Assembly (NCBI GenBank): GCA_905221605.1
Contig: CAJNDS010001112.1
Location: forward strand, 2,966,050 to 2,996,049
DNA length: 30,000 bases
Reading direction: 5' to 3'
Source of the DNA: Symbiodinium natans
Lineage: Eukaryota > Sar > Dinophyceae > Suessiales > Symbiodiniaceae
The position numbers were made by a program, and so were the translations under genes. The notes beneath the pieces were generated by a model. It had not been told where the DNA came from. It searched no databases and saw only the letters and a program-made list of their open reading frames with translations. Position 1 is the stretch's first letter. Every line of letters begins with the position of its first letter. This document shows, piece after piece, positions 1 through 10,022 of this stretch.

Positions 1-539
1 CCATTTTGATCCAGCACCGAGACCACTGGCGGTGGATCGAATCTAGGGCAGGACACACATTGTGATCGCCGGCTCAGTTCTGGCATGTTCCGACATATCT
101 TCCAGCACTGCAAGGAGGCCAACTTCCATCAGTAGACGTCTCACTTTGGCTGGAGATGCTAGGACCAAAACGACTCGCCCCCCCCCTCTCCCCCCCCCCA
201 CACTGCCAGCGCAAGAAAAACAGTGCCAGGCGTGCAGCCGGTCAACTCTGCCATGCAAGTGCCAACGCAACATGCAGCCGAGAAGCGGAACTCCTTCTAC
301 CACAGTCGATGGGACCCTTAATGCTGTCTGCTTTCAGGTGGAGCGCCCCATCCCAGCACTGCAAACAAGACATCTATGCCAAGCGACTTGGTAGACACCT
401 CACAAAAGGCAACACTTGATGCAACACTTGAAGCAACTTGGGACAGGCGTGTGCAACTCTGCGAGCAACTCTACGCCAGCGTGCATCCACTGATTCTGCA
501 GACTGCCGTGGGGTGTAGGACCGGGGCTAAAATAGATTA
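1..539. other. Left edge, no confident gene
   Basis: No gene can be supported. A minus-strand frame ending at a stop at 43-45 has a short exon-like stretch (about 46-155, containing KVRRLLMEVGLLAVLEDM) that could be one amphipathic helix pair of a repeat protein, but there is no clear start and it runs into a C/G homopolymer patch at about 178-200. Overlapping plus-strand frames through the same poly-C patch look spurious. Confidence 0.3.
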
Positions 540-543
540 TGCA

Positions 544-655
544 ATATATATATATATATATTTCATATATATATATAGTTTAGTATAATATATGGTATCA
601 TAAAAAATATGTAGTATAATATATAGTATATAGTTTATAGTATACAAGACTGAAG
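544..655. repeat. TA-rich simple repeat
   Basis: A (TA)n tract at 544-581 is followed by degenerate TATAGTA/ATATAGT motifs up to about 650. Open frames running through it encode only I/Y alternation and are not credible genes. Confidence 0.9.
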
Positions 656-1539
656 CCACAGATTTCCACGGCACCAGGCCGGGCCTGTACGGAAGTAGCT
701 CTTGGGAAGATGAAGATGGGGTAGCGGAACTTCTCAACCGGCAAGGGGTAAAGGTTCCTGCACAGGATCGGCAGTACTCGGGGGTTCAGGGTGCTTCGTA
801 AGCAATTATGAGTTGAACATTGGGTTATAAGTACAGTCATAATTGGGCTACTAAGTACCCTGAACCTCCAAGTAGGTGTCTGCCTTGACGTCACTGCAAG
901 GGCAAAAAGCATCTGTAGTCACGCCAAGGCAATAGCATGCAACCATGGCCAGAAATATCGCGGGCATGCAGAACAAGCAAGAGGCAAAGCTCAGAAAGCG
1001 AGCTAACCAGCAGAATCAACAGCGAGAAGAAAGAGCGTAAGACCATCCAGAACCAGCAGAAGTGGAATAGATTACGCGAGCCAAACATACACAACACAAA
1101 CAAAGATGAGAACATCAGATGCATGCACAGTCAATGCGTGTGGACCCCTTGCACCAAACATGTGTGCGGCGGGTTCCTTGGAGAATACACTGGGTCGCTC
1201 CATGGAAAGAAAACCAGGGCGCTGTCCGAAAACACGATGTTCACGTGGTCTACCTGCGACATTAACCCTTGCAGTGTACAGATGGTTTTGCTGGCCTCAC
1301 TTCGCGCACTGCGCTGCATCCTAGGCGCATTGGTGCTGTTGACACCCAGGCATGTGAATTGAGCCTGAGGGTTGAGAGAGACACAACTCCGAGGGTCATC
1401 ACACGCAATGATGCCTGAAATTGCCTGAACACTGAGCCGGCAGCGATGCCACGTGCATCTGATGGCTCCGATTCGGGGCAGTTCCTTCAGCCGATGCAGG
1501 CTCAGGTTGGGGCCAGGTCCCGCTGCACGAGCAGAATAG
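656..1539. other. Intergenic, nothing recognised
   Basis: The stretch has open frames on both strands but none with recognisable domain content, and no repeats of note. A plus-strand frame at 937-1362 (141 codons) is K/R/Q/N-rich at its start but shows no family signature and may be chance. Confidence 0.3.
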
Positions 1540-1547
1540 GAGATACA

Positions 1548-1635
1548 TTATTATTATTAATAATATTAGTAGTAGTATGAGTACACATATTATTGCAATT
1601 ATTGCTATCATTATTATTATTTCTTTTAATTTTAT
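1548..1635. repeat. (ATT)n-like microsatellite
   Basis: Imperfect ATT/TTA trinucleotide repeats with an AGT-repeat interruption (about 1567-1576). Frames through it give I/L homopolymers and are artefacts. Confidence 0.85.
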
Positions 1636-1856
1636 TTTTAAGGGTATTCAAAGAACCACTCACCGCCAAGCAGGGCCAAGCATCAACTCCACCACCTGCG
1701 AGGAGATGGGCGCAAGAGAATGTGGCAGCTCAGTGTTGCTCCATCTTGCGACCCGTGCCTTCTGCCCACGTCTTTCATAGCGTTCAACACGGGAAGCATC
1801 TCCGGAAGGTGGCCACGCGGGGTCGGGATTCGCAAAGGCCACGATCTCGGCATCAG

Positions 1857-2080
1857 CAGAGAGGGAGAGAGGGAGAGAGGGAGGGAGGGAGAGGGAGAGA
1901 GAGAGAGAGCGCGAGAGCGAGAGAGAGAGAGACGGGAAGAGAGAGAGAGAGAGGGAGAGGGAGAGAGGGAGAGACGGACAGAGAGCGACAGAGACGGAGA
2001 GAGACGGAGAGAGAGACGGAGAGAGAGACGGAGAGAGAGACGGAGAGAGACGGAGAGAGACGGGGAGAGAGAGGGAGGGA
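1857..2080. repeat. Long purine (GA) tract with ACGGAGAG units
   Basis: About 220 bp almost purely purine on the plus strand. The first half is GAGAGAGGGA-type; the second half (about 1971-2070) carries a register of ACGGAGAGAG units of 10-14 bp. The frames of 268, 136, 134 and 105 codons that cross it encode only R/E or L/S strings and should not be annotated as proteins. Such a mirror-symmetric purine run could form triplex (H-) DNA; that is inference. Confidence 0.92.
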
Positions 2081-2550
2081 CAGCCAAGGCTCCCCGTTAC
2101 TCACAGGGGGGGGTCGAATGGAAGAGTTAGTCTGGGGCTCTGGCTTTGCGACCGGGGACTGGCAGCCCATTCATGTCACGAATGAGAAGCGAGGGCTGCC
2201 ACTTGAAAGGTTCGCCAACCTCAGACAAAGCAACGACATCCAACTGCCATCTCTGCCCAGCAGGCCTCCCCGGCAAACTGAAAACCACGCACCTCGACGA
2301 AGGTGGGTGGATCCACTGGGTCCAGGTTCGGCCTCAGCCACAAGAACGATGACGTTCGCGCAATGCGATCGCACGTTGGCCCACAGACATCCTTTCTGAC
2401 TAACGTGAGGCAGTAGCAGGCCTTAGAGCAAAAGCACGCCTTTCACTGAAACCACCGGCTAGGCACGTGGTGAGGTTCACCACTTCGATGCTGGCAACTG
2501 GAGTGGAGACGAGCATTGAGGCGCCCTGATGACACAGGTTGCACAACGTG
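2081..2550. other. Intergenic, nothing recognised
   Basis: No supportable coding or RNA feature was seen between the purine tract and the telomere-like patch. Confidence 0.3.
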
Positions 2551-2580
2551 TAGGGTGTAGGGTTTAGGGTTTAGGGTTTA
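2551..2580 (+). repeat. Interstitial telomere-like repeat (TTTAGGG)n
   Basis: Four consecutive units: TAGGGTG, TAGGGTT, TAGGGTT, TAGGGTT, then A. This is the best match in the window to the plant/dinoflagellate telomere heptamer. It lies inside ordinary sequence, so it is an interstitial patch and not a chromosome end. Confidence 0.85.
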
Positions 2581-2581
2581 G

Positions 2582-4244
2582 CTGGCATCACTGCCCCGAG
2601 GATTACACACACTTTTCATCGCCTCAGTCGATTGCACACCACCCGACGATGGGACCAGCGTGTACATTCCCGCAGGACCCCGCACAGAGAAGTCCGTAAG
2701 TGCAATGAGGCCCATCTCATTCGTTGGACCTGAGGCACTGAGGCACTGTAAACGCGCTCTTCAACCTGATCTCAGCCTGTGAGCCTTGGCAACAAGATGG
2801 CAACAACTCGAGACATCAAGACGATTTCTCTAGCACCCTGAGCTTCTTGGACTTCTTGGGACGGCACCGGCATTAAAACCAACCTCGTACTTGCAGACCT
2901 GGCGCATTCACATTCACGGGCCACTCAGGGTCACTTCGGATCCCGAGGCACTGACATGCTGAAGGCGCCGGGCTTCCAGTGTCCCCTTCATGGCGTCGAA
3001 CTGCGCCTGCTCAGGTGCGCGCCGTTGCCAAGATAGGCTCGAGGATGACTGGATCACTTTCTTTGGGGAGCACGACGTAAGCAGAGTGATGGCGCTGTTG
3101 CACAGCAGGCTCAGCACCGCTGACCACGAAAGCGGGGCGGTTCTTCTTCGGATCACTGGGCTCGTCTGTCAGATCTGGATAAGAGGGGGGGAAGCTCGAG
3201 TGGAGGTGCCCCCCAAGACGAGCATTATGATCGCATGAAGAGATGAAGGGGTGGACCCACGATGCCGTTCTTTTCAGCAACATGGGGGGAAATCAAGGAA
3301 CTCGGCCTACAACCCTCCCTTGGCTTCGACTCTTCGACCATGCCTTGGAGCACGGGAGCGGGCCATCGGCAACGAAGTTGGACGCAACAACCTCCAGAAG
3401 CGAAGAGAGGAATCGCAGCTGCCAGGATCTACGAGCGGAGCCCCACTGCACCGCCCACTTCCGTGATATGAGCCACAATGCGCCTCCACGTGCGTATTCC
3501 TCATGGGACTTCCAGCATCATCGACTGCAAAGAGCTTCTGCGATCGATTCGGAAGACTTCCCGTTCCTCAGCAGCTGTGCTTACGAGGCTCTCGGTCACA
3601 GGCCACGTTGCTGTCCAAGCTTCCAATGAAGAAGCTCTTCAAGTCCGCTGGTAAGTCGCCCGAGACCCATGCAGTAGGTGGAGGGTTGGCGAACCTCACC
3701 TAGAAAGAAACTTGATTTGTGGCAGCAGCTGAAGCAATGGTCCAAAAATGCGGAAAACGACCATCGAATTCAACTAGCAGGTGCTCGCTTTATCTCGCAT
3801 CGCCTGGTAGAAATCACATCGTGGAGCGTCCACATTGGGAACCACAATTTCGGCGGTCACACATTGAATCGAAGGTTGGGAAAGTCATGTTCGGCCCTGT
3901 AAACCGTCGTTGCTACTCCTTGGGCCTGCCAAGAGACACTCTAGCTTGTTGTACAGATCGGCTTAAGTGTCAAAAACATTGCCCGCCAGGCTTCGTGAGA
4001 TTTGAGCTCTCACGCATTCAGACCGACGCGCACCATCCACATTCTGGTTCAGCACATGTTGATGTGTATTCTTGCATCTGGTGTGTGCAACTTCTCTCCG
4101 GGGGAGGGTGCACAATGGGGTGATGCGCATCTCCACCTCTGATGCGGAACAGACAGTCACTGCTACTGCGACGAAAGACTATGGGATGGTGACGAGGCAA
4201 GACCTGGTCCACCTATCTCCGCCTATTGCTCTTGAAAACATGTA
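2582..4244. other. Possible but unresolved exons around 2.9-3.7 kb
   Basis: No gene can be modelled. At about 3,011-3,283 both strands are open. The minus frame has an exon-like composition (DEPSDPKKNRPAFVVSG and VVLPKESDPVILEPILA) and is followed at about 2,914-3,000 by another minus open piece (AQFDAMKGTLEARRLQ). The plus frame 2,990-3,238 is equally open. With no known motif on either strand the coding strand cannot be decided. 3,243-3,629 (+) is also open, without recognisable content. Confidence 0.2.
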
Positions 4245-4341
4245 AAGAGAGGGAGAGACAGAGAGAGAGAGAGAGAAACAGAGACAGAGAGACAGAGAGA
4301 GAGAGAGATAGAGAGATAGAGAGACAGAGAGAGAGAGAGCG
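4245..4341. repeat. (GA)n/(GACA)n purine-rich microsatellite
   Basis: GAGAGACA and GAGATA units over about 97 bp. Frames through it (R/E on plus, L/S on minus) are not genes. Confidence 0.9.
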
Positions 4342-5395
4342 CGCTGTAGTTTCCAGAATTCGCTATGGTTCTGCATCGTGTGCTTTCCAAGGTACCGTCT
4401 TCAATCGAGGCTCGGGGGCTGGCGTCGTCTTCAGCAAAGCAAACCTTAGGCGTTTGCCAGGCCTAACAACTTGGCAGCAAGGGGCATGCCCGCACAAAGA
4501 TCCTTGTGAGTCAGGGCACACGAAATAGACGTAAATCAGCGAGAAGGCCACAATGTTCAATGTTCGAACCTCGGTGGACAGCATCGACTCATTCGGACTA
4601 CAAGAAGTAGAAGGCAAAGCAGTCGAAGGCACCTGTTGCAGCCCGAGTCTCCCGGACTTTGTCTTCAACAAAGTCACTGATCGTGAAGAAGCATATCTGA
4701 GCGAGCGTCAACAAGTAGAACGCAAGAAGAACTTCAACAACTTCATTCTGGCACCCCAGTGTCTCGGCGACCCAGTTCTTACAGGTCGCGCACGCTCGAA
4801 CTCTCCCAACCCTCCACGAAGCGACTGTGCCTTGTTGATACCTGTCGCAATGTGACCATCAACTCCGGGACCCTGTGGCAGAGGTCATCACCACACTGGC
4901 ATCTCTCTACTCTGCTTGTAGAGACGTGTGCCCGGCAGCGAAAGCAACACTCACTGCTTTCTTCGGCAACACGATCATGGAATGCTCCCGACCTTCTTTT
5001 TCTTCGCCACGTCTTCCGGAGCAACCGCCATTGCGCCCACTTCTGGCTTGAGGCTGGACGCTCCAATCGCAATCTCTCCATTTCACACATAACTTAACAT
5101 CCAGCTTGAGTGTGGTCATCCACAGGCGTCAACTTGAAAGGCAAGCGAGATCAACGCAGCTAGCAGGATCGCTCCCCTCTGCCCAGCCCTGCTATCCACC
5201 ACGCTTGACTTCTCCTTGCTACCCGCCCATGATAGCCCGGGCCTTTGACAATGTCTTTTCAATTTTCCCTCCTCTCCATAAGCCCATTCGTCTCCCCGTT
5301 CCTGGCACCATCGTCACTGCTGAAGGAAAACTAAACTCAAGCCTTGCTTGCGCCTTCATGGTTACCTCCAAGTGTCTCGAAATCCCTGCTGATCC
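4342..5395. other. Intergenic, nothing recognised
   Basis: The plus frame 4,553-4,855 (100 codons) has a charged stretch (TDREEAYLSERQQVERKKN) but no family signature and no clear boundaries. Frames on both strands overlap at 4,759-5,119. No gene is claimed. Confidence 0.25.
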
Positions 5396-5427
5396 CTACA
5401 ACGAGCAATGACTACAACGAGCAATGA
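5396..5427 (+). repeat. Perfect 16-bp tandem duplication
   Basis: The unit CTACAACGAGCAATGA occurs twice back to back with no mismatch. It is a local duplication that also repeats a stop codon (TGA). Confidence 0.95.
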
Positions 5428-5610
5428 CGGCAGCCGGCATTCTGAGAAGTATACTTGCGTCGCCAGTGGCTGCATGCGACCTGCCCCAACAGAAGGCACA
5501 CTGCACTCGTCACGCTAATTGGCTACCCTGCGGCAGCGCCTCTGCAGAAATTGCTCAGCAAGCCGTTCCACCTGGCGAAGCTTCACTGATCGAGCTCAGC
5601 GCTGATGGTT

Positions 5611-5695
5611 GCCTACTAGGGTGTATAAAACCTAAAATAAACCCTAAAATTGGCCCTATGCTACGAGAACGCCTACTAGGGCGGATAAACCCTAA
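5611..5695 (+). repeat. Two direct repeats spaced exactly 60 bp
   Basis: GCCTACTAGGGTGTATAAAA with CCTAA at 5,611-5,635 recurs as GCCTACTAGGGCGGATAAAC with CCTAA at 5,671-5,695, 22 of 25 identical. CCCTAAA-like telomeric motifs lie inside and between the copies (for example AAACCCTAAA around 5,639). It may be the remains of a 60-bp satellite or a terminal part of a mobile element. It lies 70 bp upstream of the hairpin element at 5,767. Confidence 0.7.
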
Positions 5696-5766
5696 CGACT
5701 TGGAATTATCAAGGCCCAGGCCAGCTCACCCTCCGTGCCTGCAGATGGCTATTGAAACTCCTACCA

Positions 5767-5887
5767 CTTACTGCTGGCTAGTAGGGAATAGGGAAATCAG
5801 GTACAGCACCTTATATCCCGCGATGCATACCCTTTAAGGGATTATATAGGGTACCTCTTTCCCCCATTCCCTACTAACCAGCAGTGA
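5767..5887. mobile_element. MITE-like hairpin element, copy 1
   Basis: A 38-bp arm at 5,767-5,804 (contains CTGCTGGCTAGTAGGGAAT) is the imperfect reverse complement of 5,850-5,887 (contains ATTCCCTACTAACCAGCAG), with about 7 mismatches. The 45-bp loop itself has a smaller inverted motif (CCTTATATCCC against GGGATTATATAGG). The whole 121 bp can fold into one hairpin. There is no ORF and no obvious target-site duplication. The size and foldback form suggest a non-autonomous DNA element. Parts of its core align with a second copy near 8,720-8,795. Confidence 0.6.
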
Positions 5888-6621
5888 GACATGCTGGATC
5901 CGGGAATTGGGAGAAGACTTGTACGGCTGGGACACCTGGGGCCCCTGCCATCTGCTTCTAGCCCGTGGCCTCGACATTCTTCCTTCAAAAGCTCCACGAT
6001 GCCTGGCACGAGTGCTGCAACTTCCACGGTGTCCCAATTTTGCCTTCTTGGAGTGAAATCCGTTGCCGCCTGGGCTCCTCAGATCGGTGTCCTCACCAAC
6101 TCACGCGCATTTCCTTCAAAGCGCCCACGTACTCTCCATGCACTCTCGACGTACTCGCCTTCGCTTGGAGGACAGGAGGGACGAGTGGACTTCGTTCTGG
6201 ATCTTCTGGCTCCAGCCTCTGACCACAGGCATCGAAACAGGCCTCCTTTGAGTCCACAAGCTGCGGCACACTATTGCGGCATATTGCAGCATAGAGTCGG
6301 ATCTCCACGCAAGTTGGTCTCGACTGATGCTGTAGGCCCCAGATTCCGATTCGATTCCGAGCCTGGGGCGGTCAATGTTTTGCATGTTGTCACCCTGACG
6401 TCAAGCCGGCCTTGCATCCCCTCAACGTTGGACTTGAAGGGCTCTGCCTCCAAGCCGGGCCACCACATCAACATCGACATGACAAAAAATGCGCCAAGGC
6501 TTTGGCCAGAAAAACCTCCTCTCGTGATCCCTGCCCATGATTATGCACATTGCAGGGTCGTGATCCCCAGGGGGCCCTTGCATGGCTGGCATGGCCCATA
6601 GGAGCTTCCTTGGCTCCATCA
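5888..6621. other. Unresolved region, possible minus-strand exons
   Basis: The longest plus frame (5,891-6,601, 236 codons) is rich in S/P/R/H with no motif and overlaps several minus frames that look at least as plausible, for example VEVAALVPGIVELLKEE at about 5,965-6,027 and IRLYAAICRNSVPQLVDSKE at about 6,245-6,305. These could be exons of the gene suggested at 6,622-6,847 (-), but no splice-consistent model could be made. Confidence 0.2.
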
Positions 6622-6672
6622 AGCCTCGATGCCCCCGTCGATGTCGACACGCGCCTCGAGAAGAAGCTTGAC
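6622..6672 (-). CDS. Ankyrin-repeat-like fragment
   Basis: On the minus strand, 17 codons read VKLLLEARVDIDGGIEA before a TGA. This fits the second helix and hairpin loop of an ankyrin repeat (V..LLLEA.AD.D), a protein-binding repeat that is very common in dinoflagellates. It lies 30 bp downstream of the exon-like frame ending at 6,703. A proper exon model is not resolved, since the gap is too short for an intron, so either a frameshift or a different splice pattern must apply. It could be a decayed gene. Confidence 0.3.
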
Positions 6673-6702
6673 CTTGGTGCAAAGCGAGAGTTTTCACCAC
6701 AC

Positions 6703-6847
6703 CTGGCGTGGCAGTAGACATTTCAGGAGACCCACGATTGTCTGCGAACCCACATCAGAAGGTTCAGCGGAGGCGACGCGGAAGAGAGCATCTGCCGAGG
6801 ACGCGTGGGCAAGCATGTGCTGGACCTTCACCATGGCAAGGAGGTGA
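6703..6847 (-). CDS. Possible exon of a minus-strand gene
   Basis: The open minus frame contains MVKVQHMLAHASSADALF and SQTIVGLLKCLLPRQ and ends at a good donor (CCAG|GTGTGG, exon end 6,703). Composition and helix-like periodicity look coding, and an ankyrin-like motif follows at 6,622-6,672. The upstream side is bounded by the GA tract at 6,866. Function is unknown. Confidence 0.25.
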
Positions 6848-6864
6848 AAGCAGATAAATAGACA

Positions 6865-6865
<1 letters not shown>

Positions 6866-6899
<34 letters not shown>

Positions 6900-7053
6900 A
6901 GAGATGCATATGTATGTATGTATGTATGTACATATATATATATATGTATATATATATTATACATAGAAACAGAGTTATACATATAAAACACATACACACA
7001 CATATACATATATATATACATATATATATACATATATATACATATATATATAT
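6866..7053. repeat. Compound microsatellite: (GA)n, (TGTA)n, (TA/CA)n
   Basis: (GA)n at 6,866-6,896 passes into (TATG)n at about 6,909-6,930 and then CATATATATA-type repeats up to 7,053. The I/Y/C-rich frames on the minus strand here are artefacts. Confidence 0.92.
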
Positions 7054-7320
7054 GTGTGTACACACTACCTAAGAAAAGACACACCTGGATCCGCCATTGT
7101 CACGCTTTACAACTTGCGAAGCTGTCTGCTTCACGATGAAAACGAGGCCTCTTCACAATGAACACGACATGTCCCATCGGCTGAGAAGTCTTGGAGGACT
7201 ACCTTGAACATGTTTGCCAAATAAACCAATATTGAAGGTTGAATTTGGAATGCTTGCAAAATCATGTCCAATAAATATTTGAGGACTGCAATCGGAGATC
7301 TACTGGACACTTTCAGGAAT

Positions 7321-7418
7321 CTTCAATCTTCAATCTTCAAACTTCAAACTTCAATCTTCAATCTTCCATGTTCCATCTTCCATCTTCCATCTTCCATCTT
7401 CAATCTTCAATCTTCCAT
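7321..7418 (+). repeat. 7-bp minisatellite (CTTCAAT/CTTCCAT)n
   Basis: About 14 units of 7 bp. Blocks of CTTCAAT, CTTCAAA and CTTCCAT alternate, with one TTCCATG variant near the middle. The period equals that of the telomere heptamer, but the sequence is unrelated. Confidence 0.92.
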
Positions 7419-8557
7419 TTAAGATATGTTTTAACACTATTCAGGTACGTGTCGGTAATCTGAACTCGGCTTCTCGCGACCGAGGCGTCTCGGGACGAAA
7501 GATTCTTGGACAACGCCCATATACCATGTATAATGAAACAAAACAACCCACTCACACTGAAATCTACTCCACAACCCTCTTCAGACGCAATGAAAAGATT
7601 CCATATATACAACAGGCCCATACAAAACGCATACCTCCCCTTTTGCGACGCGCATTCACATGAGAACAACACAAATAAAACGGCCACCACTCATACTGTC
7701 ACCCTCACATGAATGCGTCCTAGCACGAAAGAAAATTATGTAAATCATGTATACCGATCAGCAAACAAGCAAGCATACAAACAAAAAAATCAACAAACAA
7801 AGAAACAACTAGTAATTTCATCTCCACCTGTACGTATATATGCAAGCTCCTAAGTCCTAAGCTCCTAAGGCACATCCCACTGTCAACTCCCAGAACCCTG
7901 TTTGGAACCCGCGAGCATGTTCCGAGCAGACTGTCTGCAGCTCGAACCCTCGAGCGCTGCACTCCTAGTCTTAAATCCTAGAACGTACGCGCTACGTCCT
8001 ACTCTCAGCCCTAAACCCCAAAGCCTGAATCTCTAGAAGGACTCTAAAACAGTCAAACCTATTGTACGAAGGAAGGGGATCGTAAATGCCGCATGTTAGG
8101 TTGGTATGTGCCAGACAGGTTACTCTCTCTCGCTCTCTCTCTCGGCCGCGCCATCCCCTAGGGTCTTGCCACGCAAGGGCGCGAAAAGTAGGCTAGGATC
8201 TCAGTGCCATACAGGTTTGGAAGTTATTTTTTTGGAGTTACATTTTAGCCATAGATTTGGGGGTTCTCCCACCATGTTGGCGTTTAGGGATGGGCAATGT
8301 CGAATCGTATGCCTTGGCTCTCACTTTGCTTGATTTAGGTGAGGATTCTGGGTGCTGCTTGATAAGCGAGGGGAATGGATGGCATTCTACTTTATTACTG
8401 TATTCGCAGTCGTTTGGTTTAGAGGTGTGCTCTCTCAAAAGATTGGTTTCAAGGATGGGCTGTGCTGAGCCGCGAGTGAGCTATGGAAATCAAAAAACCA
8501 TATGGATAACCAGGGATTCTCTACGTGTTGATCCGAGGGGGGGAGGGGGGATAGCAT
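7419..8557. other. AT-richer intergenic region, nothing recognised
   Basis: Short frames on both strands (7,400-7,712; 7,720-7,962) have no domain content. Scattered CCTAA-rich words (AGTCCTAAGCTCCTAAGG at about 7,852; CAGCCCTAAACCCCAAAGCC at about 8,007) look like degenerate telomere-type sequence. A short CT run lies at 8,125-8,143. Confidence 0.3.
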
Positions 8558-8597
8558 CCCTAAACCCAAAACCCTACACCCGCCATCCCCTAAACGC
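8558..8597 (-). repeat. Degenerate telomere-like patch
   Basis: CCCTAAACCCAAAACCCTA followed by CCCCTAAACG: CCCTAAA heptamers with substitutions, meaning TTTAGGG on the minus strand. The patch directly follows a G-rich run (8,536-8,550). Confidence 0.7.
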
Positions 8598-8715
8598 CAT
8601 CCGCATGCATGCCGCAATTCTCGCCCAGGGCTCCGACCCCACTTCGACCCCCAAGCTGCTCTGCCTGGCGCTGCACTCTCCCTCTGCTTCTACTGTTCTT
8701 CTTGCCATGTTGGGG

Positions 8716-8795
8716 GTTTCCGAAAATAGGGTACAGTACCCATTTTGGGGCGTACCCTTACTAAGGAATATAGAATTTTAGGGGGTCCCCTATTT
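8716..8795. mobile_element. MITE-like hairpin element, copy 2 (decayed)
   Basis: AAAATAGGGTAC (8,723-8,734) and GTACCCATTTT (8,736-8,746) form a near-perfect stem around one base. The core GGTACAG.ACC, then CG, TACCCTT and AAGG.ATATAG matches in order the core of the 5,767-5,887 element (GGTACAGCACC, CG, TACCCTTTA, AGGGATTATATAG), so the two are probably one family. TAGGGGGTCCCCTA at the right end is a second small palindrome. Limits are approximate. Confidence 0.45.
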
Positions 8796-9004
8796 TTGCT
8801 CTGGCGCCTTCTGTCTGCAACGTAGCAGCTCATGGCTTCTGCTGTGACACATGAAACCTGCGTGTGCCTTCGGCCTTTGGGGGGGCATGTTGCTAAGACT
8901 ACCTCGCGAGCAGCAACTGCGCGGCACTGATTGTCACAACTTCACAGTGCGCATCCCCATCATCACCAGAAAACGCCACAACATCGGGGTCTAACAGTCA
9001 GCAG

Positions 9005-9030
9005 GAACCCTGAACCCTAAACCCTAAACC
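9005..9030 (-). repeat. Telomere-like patch (CCCTAAA)2-3
   Basis: AACCCTGAACCCTAAACC followed by CTAAACC contains two perfect and one variant CCCTAAA unit, i.e. TTTAGGG read on the minus strand. Confidence 0.8.
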
Positions 9031-9942
9031 ACATGGAACCACTACATCCGCTACCCTCCTTGCCAGGGCCCTGGCTTCCTGCAGGCAGCGGCGCACGACG
9101 TTCAAATCGCGCCTGCCCATGGCCTGCAAGCAAAGGACAGACAGTCACACCTTGCTTTATCAACATGAGAAAAAAGAAGCCTCGCGCCAAATCTCTGCCA
9201 CAGCATCCAACACCGCAGTCCTGACGAAGTGGCCAACAGACAACGTGTGCGGGCCATGCGTGGCTTTGAGGCTCAGGCTCATTGGTTCGCAGTGTCGGAT
9301 CCAACTCCTCTGTGGCGTGCTCCGGTGGCTCCATTTCATCTTGGACATCCTGAGTGGCTATGTGGGGCAGCCATGATCATCTGAGGAATGCTACATCCAT
9401 TCCGTCGGCTACTTGACGCTACTTGCTAAAGTACTTCTTCAGGAATCGGCACCTCATCTACAGCTCATCCCTTTGGTGTCCTCCTCCTCCTCCTTCTTAC
9501 GGCATGTCTCACTCACCTGCCTCGTGCTGGACGTCTGAAGCTGATTCGGGCGTAGCCTTATCCAAGATCACATCGATGGTTGGGATGGTTGCTGCGTGGT
9601 GGGAACGGCCAATCTCAGGCCCGGCCTGAAAACTGCTCTGAGCAGGAGCTGACCTTCACCACGTCATCTTGCAGCAAGGGTAACGGGAGGCTTCGCTCTC
9701 ATGCTCAGGGCCTTGGCGGATTGTCCGACCTCACTTCTCCAGTGGCTGTCTGCAGAGGGGCAGGCTCCAATCGGCTCCAAACCTGAATGAAGTTTCAAGA
9801 ACTTCTAGAGGACTCTGCATGAGGTTCAGCTGTCTCACGCAAGGGCCCATGCATCCCCGTCGCTGAAGACGAGGCGGTTGCCAGAATCTGCCAGCTTTCC
9901 CTGTACACAGGTCTGTCGGGTTCCGACACTACCCCAAGTGTC
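9031..9942. other. Intergenic, nothing firm
   Basis: Short overlapping frames on both strands. The minus frame at 9,160-9,348 contains HFVRTAVLDAVAEIWREASF, which looks exon-like, but no splice partners or family were recognised. Confidence 0.25.
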
Positions 9943-10022
9943 CGAGAGAAAGAAAGAAAAGAGAGACAGAGATGCAGAAACAAAGGGAGAAAGATGTGTG
10001 TGTATGCATATATATATATATA
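9943..10022. repeat. Purine-rich plus (TG)/(TA) microsatellite
   Basis: GAAAGAAAGAAAAGAGAGACA-type purine sequence, then GTGTGTGT and (AT)n to about 10,022. The minus frames here (Y/I and S/F/L runs) are artefacts. Confidence 0.88.

Noticed and set aside
1-14. CCATTTTG at the window start as the end of a spliced-leader relict
   Set aside because: Only eight bases match and the next bases (ATCCAGC) do not follow GCTCAAG; the upstream part is outside the window.
1593-2399. 268-codon plus frame and its R/E or S/L-rich shadows
   Set aside because: Most of the frame is the purine simple repeat; the ends lack any domain or splice support.
5891-6601. 236-codon plus frame
   Set aside because: No recognisable motif, S/P/H/R-rich composition typical of chance frames in GC-rich DNA, and competing minus frames that look better.
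8736-8752. GTACCCATTTTGGGGC as a relict spliced-leader sequence (compare CCGTAGCCATTTTGGCTCAAG)
   Set aside because: The match breaks down after CCATTTTGG, and the word is better explained as part of the GGTAC hairpin palindrome.
8257-8781. 174-codon plus frame
   Set aside because: It runs through a telomere-like patch, a G-run and the second hairpin element, so it is not a plausible protein.
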